Shown piece after piece: positions 56,601 through 64,000 of a DNA stretch of 64,000 bases; within the stretch, counting starts at the first letter, position 1; the number at the start of each line of letters is the position of its first letter. The stretch covers positions 8,308,001 to 8,372,000 of the forward strand of contig OY294070.1 of NCBI GenBank assembly GCA_958510875.1. The letters run 5' to 3'. This DNA is from Endomychus coccineus (Eukaryota; Arthropoda; Insecta; Coleoptera; Endomychidae). A model generated the notes under the pieces. That model saw nothing but the letters and a program-made list of their open reading frames with translations. It searched no databases and had not been told where the DNA came from. A program made the position numbers and the translations under genes.

Positions 56601-58994
56601 AATATCTTCATTTTCTTCACTGTTATTTTCAAAATCTATCGTCATTTCCACAGCAAAGTCAAGATCTGGATCCAAAGGCAAAATATTTCTTTCTTTGGTC
56701 AATTTTGTGGACCTGTTTTGATTACTTCCTTTCTTTTTGGGCCGAAGATTCATCACTTTTTTTTGATGTTGAACATTCATACTGCTAGTATTCCCTTCCT
56801 CAGCAATTAGAAGATTATTTTCTTTATCAGATTTGACTTCTTTAGAGTATGTGGTGCTATTGGCAAACTCATCAGCTTGAAAGCTGGCTGGTTTATCTGC
56901 AATTTTAGTTGATTTTCTGTCGGCATCTTCATTTTCAAGTACACATTTTTCAATATATTTATTATTTTTCTGGCAAAAGATATAATTTTTAGACGGTGGA
57001 TTCACTTTGGGTTTTTTAGATGTTTCATTATTATTTTCGGGAACGATCAAGATTTTCGACTCTAGACAGGACCTTGACAACTCATTAACCAATTTTGGTA
57101 CATCAATATTTTCATTTTCTTCACTTTTATTTTCAAAATCTATCGTCATTTCCACAGCAAAGTCAAGATCTGGATCCAAAGGCAAAATATTACTTTTTTT
57201 GCTCAATTTTGTGGACCTGTTTTGATTACTTCCTTTCTTTTTGGGCCGAAGATCCATCACTTTTTTTTTATGTTGAACAGTCATTATGCTAGTATCTTCT
57301 TCCTCAGCAATTATAAGATTATTTTCTTTAGAGTATGTGGTGCTATTGACAATCTCATCAGCTAGAAAGCTGGCTGGTTTATCTGCAGTTTTCATTGATT
57401 TTATGTAGTCATCTTCATTTTCAAGTATAAATTTTTCAATATATATATTATTTTTCTGGCAAAAGATATAATTTTTAGACGGTGGATTCACTTTGAATTT
57501 TTTAGATGTTTCATTATTATTTTTTTTCGATTCTAGACAGGACCTTGACAATTTGTTAACCGATTTTGGTACATCAATTTCTTCATTTTCTTCATTGTTA
57601 TTTTCACAATCTATCGTCATTTCCACAGCAAAGTCAAGATCTGGATCCAAAGGAAAAATATTACTTTCTTTGGTCAATTTTGTGGACTTGTTTTGATTAC
57701 TTCCTTTCTTCTTGGGCCGAAGATCCATCACTTCTTTTTGATGTGGAACGTTCATCATGCTAGTATCTTCTTCCTCAGCTTTAGAGTATGTGGTGCTATT
57801 GATATTCTTATCAGATAGAAACCTAGCTGGCTTATCTGCAATTTTAGTTGAATTTATGTATGCATCTTCATTCTCAACAATAAATTTTTCAATAAATGTA
57901 TTATTCCTCCCACATAAAATATATTTCTTCGCAGGATGATCCACTTTGATCTTTTTAGAAGATGTTTCATTAGTAATTTTGGGGAAGTTTGAATTTCTGG
58001 ATTCAAATTTCGACTCTAGACGGGACCGAGACAATTCGAGAATCGATTTAGCTCCATCAATAACTGCACTTTGTTCATCGTCTTTTCTCATATCTATCTT
58101 TGTTTCCACAGGCAAAATATTACCTTCGTCAATCAATTTTTCCGACCTGGTTTGATAGGTTTCTTCCTTTTGATGTTGAAAATTCATTATAGGAGCATCT
58201 TCTCCTTCATCGATCACAAAATTATTTTCATCATCAGATTCGACTCCTTCAGAGTAGGTGATGCCAGTTTTGGAAGTTAATACACATTCGTTTGTGATAT
58301 TCTCTGTTGGAATCATCGGAGGAAGGTTTATTTTTGATTCTAGAAGCAAATTGTCCATTTTATGCAAAAGTTCTTCGAATTGTATGTTCTCTTCATCAAT
58401 TACATTATCTTTGTGATTTTCTGTAGAATATGTCCCATTAAAAATCTGATTAAAATTAATTTTATTACCCAAGTTCAGAGTTTTGAATGTTATGTCAGAG
58501 AGAATTGAATTATTTTTTGATATTCCTTTCTTCACATATCGATGACTGTCTAATTTTGATGGAGAACATGGGTTAAAGAGCATCAATCGATCTGCCCAAG
58601 TATCCGTTCTCTCATTAACTTTATAATAACCCTTTTGGTTTCTTTCGGTTTTAGCTTTCGAGCCATTAAACTTAATATTTCCCACTTCAATATTATGATT
58701 ATAAATATTTTCCTTGTTTCTTTTCCTACCAATTACTGTGGATCTTGCAATTAAGGAATTGGTTGACTTCTTAAGAATTCCAAGTTTTAAAAGTAAATCG
58801 ACATCTTTATTTTTTCCATTTTCCCAAGCCTCAGTATTTGAACGAGAAGTATTGTTCTGGACATTCGAATTTAATTTATTAGTCGAAGTGAATGATTTCA
58901 CAAATTTTGAGACCTTTATGATATTTTTTCGCCTTGAATTTCCATAAACCTTTTTATTTCCCATCTCCGTTATTATTCTGAATTCCGCAACCAA
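53616..58994 (-). CDS. Giant tandem-repeat protein of unknown function, up to 1792 codons
   Basis: One uninterrupted frame. The start may be 58994 or the ATG at 58964 (MGNKKVYGNSRRK). Residues ~290-1365 hold seven ~165-residue repeats: five close ones and a degenerate one at each end. Each contains VMDLRPKKKGxNxNRSTKL, ILPLDPDLDFAVEMTID, SRSCLxSK, SKKxKVNPPSKNY and IEKxILENED...ADKPA. The protein is highly charged, Lys/Asn/Glu/Ser-rich, with basic patches (KKRSNNRKRTPKR; KPSLKRKPRPHVARKSK) that look like nuclear localisation signals. The last ~300 residues are less repetitive and may fold. I recognise no family; a chromatin or cohesion-type scaffold is conceivable but unproven. A donor-like AAAAAG|GTATAA at ~53655 means a further 3' exon is possible. 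Confidence 0.75.
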   Translation of the reverse strand: MVAEFRIITEMGNKKVYGNSRRKNIIKVSKFVKSFTSTNKLNSNVQNNTSRSNTEAWENGKNKDVDLLLKLGILKKSTNSLIARSTVIGRKRNKENIYNHNIEVGNIKFNGSKAKTERNQKGYYKVNERTDTWADRLMLFNPCSPSKLDSHRYVKKGISKNNSILSDITFKTLNLGNKINFNQIFNGTYSTENHKDNVIDEENIQFEELLHKMDNLLLESKINLPPMIPTENITNECVLTSKTGITYSEGVESDDENNFVIDEGEDAPIMNFQHQKEETYQTRSEKLIDEGNILPVETKIDMRKDDEQSAVIDGAKSILELSRSRLESKFESRNSNFPKITNETSSKKIKVDHPAKKYILCGRNNTFIEKFIVENEDAYINSTKIADKPARFLSDKNINSTTYSKAEEEDTSMMNVPHQKEVMDLRPKKKGSNQNKSTKLTKESNIFPLDPDLDFAVEMTIDCENNNEENEEIDVPKSVNKLSRSCLESKKNNNETSKKFKVNPPSKNYIFCQKNNIYIEKFILENEDDYIKSMKTADKPASFLADEIVNSTTYSKENNLIIAEEEDTSIMTVQHKKKVMDLRPKKKGSNQNRSTKLSKKSNILPLDPDLDFAVEMTIDFENKSEENENIDVPKLVNELSRSCLESKILIVPENNNETSKKPKVNPPSKNYIFCQKNNKYIEKCVLENEDADRKSTKIADKPASFQADEFANSTTYSKEVKSDKENNLLIAEEGNTSSMNVQHQKKVMNLRPKKKGSNQNRSTKLTKERNILPLDPDLDFAVEMTIDFENNSEENEDIDLPLSRSCLKSKVDSKNLIVPENNNETSKKFKVNPPSKNYILNQKNNIYIEKCILENEDADRKSTKIADKPASFLAEIANSTTYSEEVKSDEENNLIIAEEGDTSMLNVQYQKIVMDLRPEKKGRNKDRSSKLTKESNILPLDPDLDFAVEMTIDFENNSEENENIDVPKSVNELSRSCLKSKVDSKNLIVPEISNGTSKKPKVNPPSKNYMFCHKNNTHIEKFILKNEDAFIKSTKTADKPVRFLSDEIANSTTYSKEVKSDKENKLIIADDGDTSMTNVQYQKKVMDLRPEKKGRNKNRSTKLSKKSNILPLDPDLDFAVEMTIDFENNSEENEDIDLPLSRSCLKSKVDSKNLIVPEISNRTSKKPKVNPPSKINMFCQKNNTHIEKFILENEAAYIKSTKTADKPARFLGDQTVYSTYPKKVEYDKENNLIIDKEKVTKMINLQHQKKVMDLHPQKKRRYQTRSKKLTKERNILPMNNAVLDLAYVENNKDADVLKPIIELSCSGLESKLESINEITNETSSKKLKVTRSRKKINLFGENDGKIKKLIFENEDIHIKSQQKKRSNNRKRTPKRTYSKTQISSASVLENNYHPNAMLEIDPSGKAAIKLIDDFPLTPILMTNDNEREINFADSNLNSSKHEKPISREKKPSLKRKPRPHVARKSKIKSASSSTKTIEQNIDLPDVANKITSTESGLFQQNKRCKKGELNEFHVAEPRKLTEKLRNKRKFDDIHSTDIPSDIKIAENVVYNSSIKRKWEQSKGAIDRVIVQTMTIHNKEIFASDDENLAKLRDYLELQLDSFESLDSEDSSNYARCTKIIIPGLEEINIFTYRLMLALAIVDTAKDSLCKMLNLKNGDDLKFLASMTTQEMTVKEPQLLCLKLFLKGKVDPNDTMEVVLLLPVEESLNGGQCILYFCKIIPVDLSKRAMNKERKVEFKAIDSVSENETSWLNAVINQDQDGWHRIETVDISQDVHGLAILKRYNLKFHSFAF
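54900..58130 (-). repeat. Seven ~500-bp tandem coding repeats
   Basis: The anchor AAGTCAAGATCTGGATCCAA recurs at about 55643, 56158, 56657, 57162 and 57631, giving spacings of ~516, 499, 504 and 470 bp, all multiples of 3 in effect since the frame is kept. The five central units are close at the nucleotide level, including third positions, implying recent expansion or gene conversion. The outer units (near 58100 and 55150) are degenerate. Confidence 0.85.
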
Positions 58995-59876
58995 AATTAT
59001 TAGGAATATAAAACCTCAATGACTTGATCCCTTTGTTGTCATGAAATAATTCAATCCTGGGTATAAGTGACGAAATACTGAAAGATATTGTATATATTAA
59101 TTGGTGAAAACATTGTAATTAAGTTTGAAATATTATATAAATAAGTCTAGCTATATCTGCTTTCTTGCTTTAATTCCAAGTGAAGAGGAAAACATATATT
59201 TCTTAACACTGAACTTGAAACATTCATCTCTGCAATAATACTTTTTTATACCCATTGAACATTATATTTACTGGGATTTCAGGTCGCTGAATAATGACAA
59301 TTTAACTTAAATCAATTGTTTTTGAAATGAAATAACATTATTTGTAGAATTAATGAGAACGTACTAATTTTTATCCACAAGTTACCAATATATTAGAAAG
59401 TATGTATTATAGCATGCTAAGATAAAGAGAAAATGAGGTGTTGTACTCATATAATAGAGAATAAGCTACTCATCTACCCTTAAGCTATCAAATATTGCAG
59501 AAATAATTGCGTTTTAGGAAGGATGTACACGATAAAATGCTACGCCTATGAAGGCTACATCTAAAACGACATCGTTGGTCGATACAGAATTAATATGGAC
59601 TCACCATTTTCATTAACAATGGAGATGTAGAAATCAACTCATTAGCCTGTGAAACTTTCCACTTTTAATTTCCGATAATACCACTACAAGAAAGGGATGG
59701 CAAACTTTAGATTACCGTAAACGAAACCCCATGTACTCGTGTAGTTAATACAGAACACAACACCCTAAATATATTTATTTGAATTTAAAGCGGCATTTTC
59801 TATGTCCAGACATGCGCGCAGACACAAAGATCATAGATATAAGAATTCGATTCTATGAAAGAACATTTGCCTATCT
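58995..59876. other. AT-rich upstream region of the giant gene
   Basis: No gene or repeat recognised. It should contain the promoter of the minus-strand repeat-protein gene. Confidence 0.4.
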
Positions 59877-60024
59877 CACGGTCGTATATACAGGTCTGGA
59901 AACTCTATGTTTAACATGAGTCTCTTACATGTCGCAAAACAAGGTAGTCCCTCGCTCAGCCACCAGCTAGCGCATGGATCGAAGTATAATGTCAGGGTTA
60001 GGCGTCATATCGTTCAAACACGAT

Positions 60025-60256
60025 CATATAGTATAGAGGAGTAAAGCCCCTATATTATAGCCTACGTATTCGTTACGTACCATGTTCGATCTTACGCGAT
60101 AAGTTATTCGTACCCCACTCTGCAGTATTTTAACTCGTTTCCCTTACTCTCCTACAACCGCGCGCTTAGATGACCGCGTGTGACTATAGTTACTTATAAT
60201 GTCCGCGGAGTGGGGAACGGATAAGTTTTTGAAACCTTCTCGCGTTAAGACGGGGC
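60025..60256 (-). mobile_element. MITE related to 42172-42462, one TIR missing
   Basis: It starts CATATAGTATAGAGGAGTAAAGCCCC and follows the 42172 element in reverse through TTCGTACCCCACTCTGCAG, GTCCGCGGAGTGGGGAACGG and CTTCTCGCGTTAAGACGGGGC. It stops exactly where the ~23-bp second TIR should begin; P-like sequence starts at 60257 instead. Confidence 0.7.
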
Positions 60257-60676
60257 CACGGTCGTATATACAGGTCCGGGAACTCGAGGCTGTTTCCTAT
60301 GTGAGAAGTGAGTCCGCTAAGCGTCATGTGTTGCATAGGTGGCGCGTCAGTCGAAGAATGATCTCCGGCGCGTATACGACGTCTCTGGCAACTGTCATGT
60401 AAACACAAGGAATACCAGCGTTTTTAGAAAAAATTACGAAATCGTGCATTGTGCCGAAATGCAAAACGGGGTACAAAAGTGTTAAAGCAAGAAACTTCTG
60501 TTTTTAAAGTGCCGAAAGATGCGGAAATGCGAAAAAAGTGGATGCGTGCGATTTCGGATAGAAATCGTTTCTATTCCTCTCTCAAATCAGAATAGTAAAT
60601 ATTGCGTTACGAGAAAAATTATTTTACTTAATAATGTGATTGTTGCCATACTGCGATCCAAGCGCTAGCTGGTGAC

Positions 60677-60714
60677 CATAGATAACTCTACTACCGGTAG
60701 TAGAGTTATCTATG
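60677..60714. mobile_element. 38-bp perfect palindrome, copy 2, TSD CTGGTGA(C/T)
   Basis: CATAGATAACTCTACTACC is followed by its exact complement. Flanks 60669-60676 CTGGTGAC and 60715-60722 CTGGTGAT agree at 7 of 8 bases. The uninterrupted P-like sequence at other copies (GCTAGCTGGTGACTGAG in reverse of copy 2) shows the empty site. Confidence 0.85.
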
Positions 60715-60961
60715 CTGGTGATTGAGCGAGAGACTACGACCGTGGCCGAGACCAGATATGTTGATATTTCGCTGGCTCAGACTATCATATTAATCTGAAA
60801 AAGTGCTTAACTATGATTAAAATTTAAATATATTTTACGATAAACTGTAATCCTAAGCATAGTCAGTCAGTCTGAGTATCCATTGTCTTGATGACATCTA
60901 TGTAATTTAGCCTTTAGCGAATAATGGAAAAGTGAATAAGAAAAAGTCTACTACACAGAAT

Positions 60962-61685
60962 TTATTTCTCAATTTCTTCAGCTAATTTATCTCTTCGACT
61001 TACATTACGATTATTAAAAATATAAAATCTTAGCGGTTTTTGGGCCCATTCTGTTCCAGCCGAATCTATACCTATTCGTGCACATGCTATTATTTTCATA
61101 TCTTTTAAAGGTGTCTCATCGTGTTCCAGCCAGAAGAAATTGTTGTTACATATATCCAATTTGTTGAAAATGTCTTTCGTTATTTTCATGGACATGCACA
61201 ATTTAGCTGGTCCATTGCACAACTCTTCATTTTTCAAATTTTTTTGAGATGGTGCCTTCCTCTTTAGAATCCTCAATTCTTTCATATTGTCGATTCCAAC
61301 TAATGGTTCCAGAGCTCGAAGTAGAACAGCTGCTCCTGGTTCAATACTAGAAATGTTCAACATATAATACATGCCATAAGTCATGTAAACAAAACAAGTG
61401 CCTTCTGTCATATACATAGGTTCATTTCTCGCAGTCACCCTAAACAAAAAATAGTGGTTATGATTTTTATCAGTCTACAGTCAGTTGAGCATACTTCATA
61501 TTATAGCTTAATGAAGCTTTATCATTTCCACCTAAGTAACTCTCAGTTTCCACTATTCTACCTTTTAGTATTGTTCCATCTTCCAGTTTTCTCACCAATA
61601 ATTTGCCCAGTAAAAATCGTGCCATTTCTATACAAGGTATATTCAAATCCTTTGTACTAATTTTATAGCAGTTATTCATTTCCAC
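60962..61685 (-). CDS. MPG: DNA-3-methyladenine (alkyladenine) glycosylase, 222 aa, two exons
   Basis: Exon 1 (61495-61685) ends AAT ATG AA|GTATGC; exon 2 (60962-61439) starts after TTGTTTAG and restores Lys-Val. The enzyme excises alkylated and deaminated purines in base excision repair. Family marks: [12 protein letters not shown] (catalytic Glu and flipping-site Tyr), [39 protein letters not shown] and [11 protein letters not shown]. Length is that of a core enzyme without the long human N-terminus. The position of the conserved active-site His after DEAA- in human MPG reads Leu here (DKASLS). It has a 55-nt intron. It may be nuclear; no targeting signal is evident. Confidence 0.93.
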
Positions 61686-61689
61686 GATT

Positions 61690-63620
61690 TAAATAGAAAT
61701 ACAAGACTTATTTATTTATGATTTCATAACCCATCTATGGTGAAGTTTGAATTTTCGAACTCATCTTAACCAAATAATGAGTTAATGACATTTTTATCGA
61801 TCTATGGTTAGAGAAGAAAATAATATATCGAGTTTCAGGACTTGTACGATGGGTTGAAAGTGTTTTTCTAAATATGTGGAAATCAAATATGAAATATGTA
61901 ATAAATTGTCATAATTTAAAAAGGTAGTTTCATATTTATCGCCGTATAATAATTATAAAATAAATTTTGTTTATACCATCGACAATATAGTGTTATGATT
62001 TCATTTCCTAAACAACAAAAATGATAAAATTAGAACTTACCGAACATTGAAAATCAGAAAAGATTAATAAAAAGATATTATATGGAATTAAAAACAATAT
62101 TAAAAGTTTAATAATAGTTAGTATAATATAATAAACAATGTAAAACATAATAAACAACAATGTAATTAAAATGGAAGTGTAAAACAAGAACTTCAGTGAA
62201 AGTGAATAAACGTACAGTGTTACGAAGGCAGAAATCATAATTAAAATGATCATGAGATAGCACAAACTATTAAAAAATGTTATAGATATAAGTTAGGATT
62301 AGTAAATTTGAGTTATATAATGATAAAGAAATGTTATTGATATATTAAATTTATTAGTTTTTAAGAATGAAAACTGTCAAATTTATAATAATTATTGGAA
62401 TAATCATATTAATAATAACCTAATCATAGGTTATCTTATACCAAAGTGTGTGGAAAAATGTAGGCAATATTAATTTAAAAAGAAGGAATCATCATCATTT
62501 AAAATGAGTTGAAAATCTCCAATAATTCAAAATTTATAGAATACTAAATTCTGATTGGTCGAGGCGATTTTATAAACGTCAGACTAGTAACAATGTAATA
62601 CTTCTGTCAGTTTGCAACAATCATCAAAGCATTCTTGGTAGGTAAACTAAGTACCTCATTGGTTATTTTTGAAAGTACTTGGCGTCCTTTTTGAAGGCCT
62701 ATAAAAGGCATCTGAAGACAAGCCAAGGGAGTTAGCCATCAACATCTGAAGAGTCAAGGTACTCAAGCAACTCTTAAAGTTTCCATAACCTTAGATTATT
62801 GGATAAACATCGGTGAACCCAAGTGTTCCAGTAGCTTCGTAAGGTTGAAAGTAACCAAAGCAAATAAATAATTTCTACAAGTCAAGTAGTGTTCCAAGTC
62901 TCCGAACAAAGTTTAAAGGTTACAATAACCTACAATTCATAAGTAACATCGAACGATAGCCAGCCTTCGATAAAGTTCCAAACATCATTAAAGAGTTTTG
63001 TATCTTTAATAAAAAGAATAAAACTAAGTTAACAATTTTCAACAGTTCCTGATTTCAAAAGAAGTAACCAAAATAGTTTACCTGTGTTTATTGTGCATAG
63101 AAATTGTGTACGGTTAAAGTGAATTATCAAATTAATAAGAAGATCAAGCCAATTGAACATTGCCTACATTTTAAAACATATTCTTGGATATAAACTAAAC
63201 GTAAATTTATTTATTATTTCTCCATTATATTATTATCTGTCTGTAAATCTGAAAGAAAGATTGTAGATTATAACTTTGTAAACAAATATTAATAGTAAAT
63301 AATTTTGAGGTTAGATCAAGGATCTATATATGAACATAACATTAAAAATTGATACCAGAGATAAAAATAGAGTCATAGAAATTTAAATATATAAGTTTTC
63401 AACATTCAAAGAACATTGTGTTTAATTCCATAGATATAAAATAAAAAGGTAAAAGTTCATTATTCAAATCAAACAAACAGTAATAAGATTCAAAATACAA
63501 TAAGAAAGCTAGCCGGTACAATTAATAATAATTCATAATTAAATAATAAACTCATAAGAGTAAAGTTAATAATTGTCACCACAACGTGGACGTGGGGCAA
63601 AATAAATCAAAAGGGTTTTC
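61690..63620. other. AT-rich stretch, no gene recognised
   Basis: Very AT-rich, with short hydrophobic chance ORFs (e.g. 62008-62265 minus). A TATA-box promoter-like segment at 62698 is the only regulatory-looking element. A LTR-like start cannot be excluded. Confidence 0.4.
62690..62740 (+). promoter_or_regulatory. Strong TATA-box core promoter-like segment
   Basis: GGCCTATAAAAGGCATC carries a consensus TATA box (62701-62708). About 30 bp downstream are ATCA-type initiator candidates (GCCATCAACATC). No convincing ORF follows within the window, so this may be the promoter of a retroelement LTR or of a non-coding/short-peptide gene. Confidence 0.3.
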
Positions 63621-63629
63621 TTAATAATA

Positions 63630-63854
63630 GATATGGACTGCGCGTGGCAATGCTGGCTGCGGATACTGTAGGCGTGAGAGAGGGAAACTCTACTCGCAAG
63701 AATCGCATGTGTCGGCTCGGGACGTAAACATACTAGATACAGTCAGGTATTAGTAAGGCACTATATTTTTAGAGCTCTAGTATTAGGCCTCTTCGTTTTC
63801 CCTCTCTCACGCCTACAGTATCCGCAGCCAGCATTGCCACGCGCAGTCCATATC
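63630..63854. mobile_element. MITE with ~55-bp near-perfect TIRs, TA target site
   Basis: GATATGGACTGCGCGTGGCA... is mirrored by ...TGCCACGCGCAGTCCATATC over ~55 bp without visible mismatch. TA dinucleotides flank both ends (63628-63629, 63855-63856), as for Tc1/mariner-type insertions. The interior (~110 bp) is non-coding. Confidence 0.75.
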
Positions 63855-64000
63855 TATTTGTCGATGGTTCATACATATTATTCTCTGCTCCCTGTGTTGA
63901 ATCATAGACTTTTACACATTAAAAGGTCTATGTATTGAAGCTGGAAAAAACGAGATATCTTATTTATTTTATGTTCCCTACCCTAATTAAAATAATTGAA

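Larger units (their letters stand above)
59877..60744 (+). mobile_element. P-like element copies 6 and 7 in a nested composite
   Basis: 59877-60024 is one P-like end (CACGGTCGTATATACAGGTC to CGTTCAAACACGATCATATA). Then comes the MITE 60025-60256, then a second P-like sequence 60257-60744 with its own CACGGTCGTATATACAGGTC start and a CTACGACCGTG end. The latter carries the THAP remnant on the plus strand (CIVPKCKTGYKSVK, then, after a 1-nt shift, KQETSVFKVPKDAEMRKKWM). The outer flanks (GCCTATCT, GCCGAGAC) do not match, so the composite arose by more than one event. A 38-bp palindrome is inserted at 60677. Confidence 0.75.

Noticed and set aside
53728..58947. Many plus-strand ORFs inside 53.7-58.9 kb, some repeated
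   Set aside because: Antisense to the giant repeat gene; they recur because the sense repeats recur, and their hydrophobic composition is that of a complement of Lys/Glu-rich coding.
1..64000. CRISPR arrays, operons, bacterial promoters, rRNA
   Set aside because: The window is plainly eukaryotic nuclear DNA; no such structures seen. I could not reliably scan for tRNA genes by eye and claim none.

Overview
This is an AT-rich piece of an animal nuclear genome, almost certainly an insect. The genes have small phase-matched introns with GT..AG boundaries. The gene set is insect-like: an ADGF-type adenosine deaminase pair, the TM2D1 orthologue, Rab geranylgeranyltransferase beta, several lineage-specific C2H2 zinc-finger genes and an alkyladenine DNA glycosylase. 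At least a third of the window is transposon-derived. I cannot fix the order; a beetle or another TE-rich insect is a guess.

Layout: 0-2 kb has a divergent pair, an unrecognised partial gene (-) and TM2D1 (+). 2-10 kb has a six-finger zinc-finger gene (-) whose intron is full of Helentron and LINE debris and whose promoter holds a P-like element between duplicated 115-bp flanks. 10-21 kb has a broken ADGF (-), an intact ADGF (+) and RabGGTB (+), separated by a third Helentron derivative and LINE pieces. 21-27 kb is gene-poor, with retroelement tails that include a hammerhead-ribozyme-like motif. 27.3-41.6 kb (-) is a galectin gene with a Y/G/Q/P-rich linker, followed by nine candidate terminal exons. 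Each candidate has the same splice phase and most encode one transmembrane segment. They are spread over 13 kb and interrupted by insertions. 43-47 kb has a 15-finger zinc-finger gene (+) with a 1-kb fold-back element in its intron. 48-53.4 kb has LINE remnants and a second, partial zinc-finger gene (-). 53.6-59 kb has one 1792-codon ORF (-) built round seven tandem ~165-residue repeats. 59.9-61.7 kb has a nested P-like/MITE composite and the DNA glycosylase (-). The last 2 kb is AT-rich with a strong TATA box and one long-TIR MITE.

The most interesting signals are: (1) the galectin gene with its array of alternative transmembrane last exons, read as a family of tail-anchored galectins with interchangeable anchors; (2) a 38-bp palindrome flanked by 8-bp target duplications at two unrelated sites, which looks like a minimal mobile element and shares a CATAG end and TSD length with larger elements here; (3) a P-superfamily-like family (TIR CACGGTCGTA...) that still carries a recognisable THAP zinc-finger exon and twice duplicated GTTCATA(C/T); (4) the giant tandem-repeat protein. 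Intron-exon structures were read by eye from splice consensus and frame; no alignment or expression data were available.
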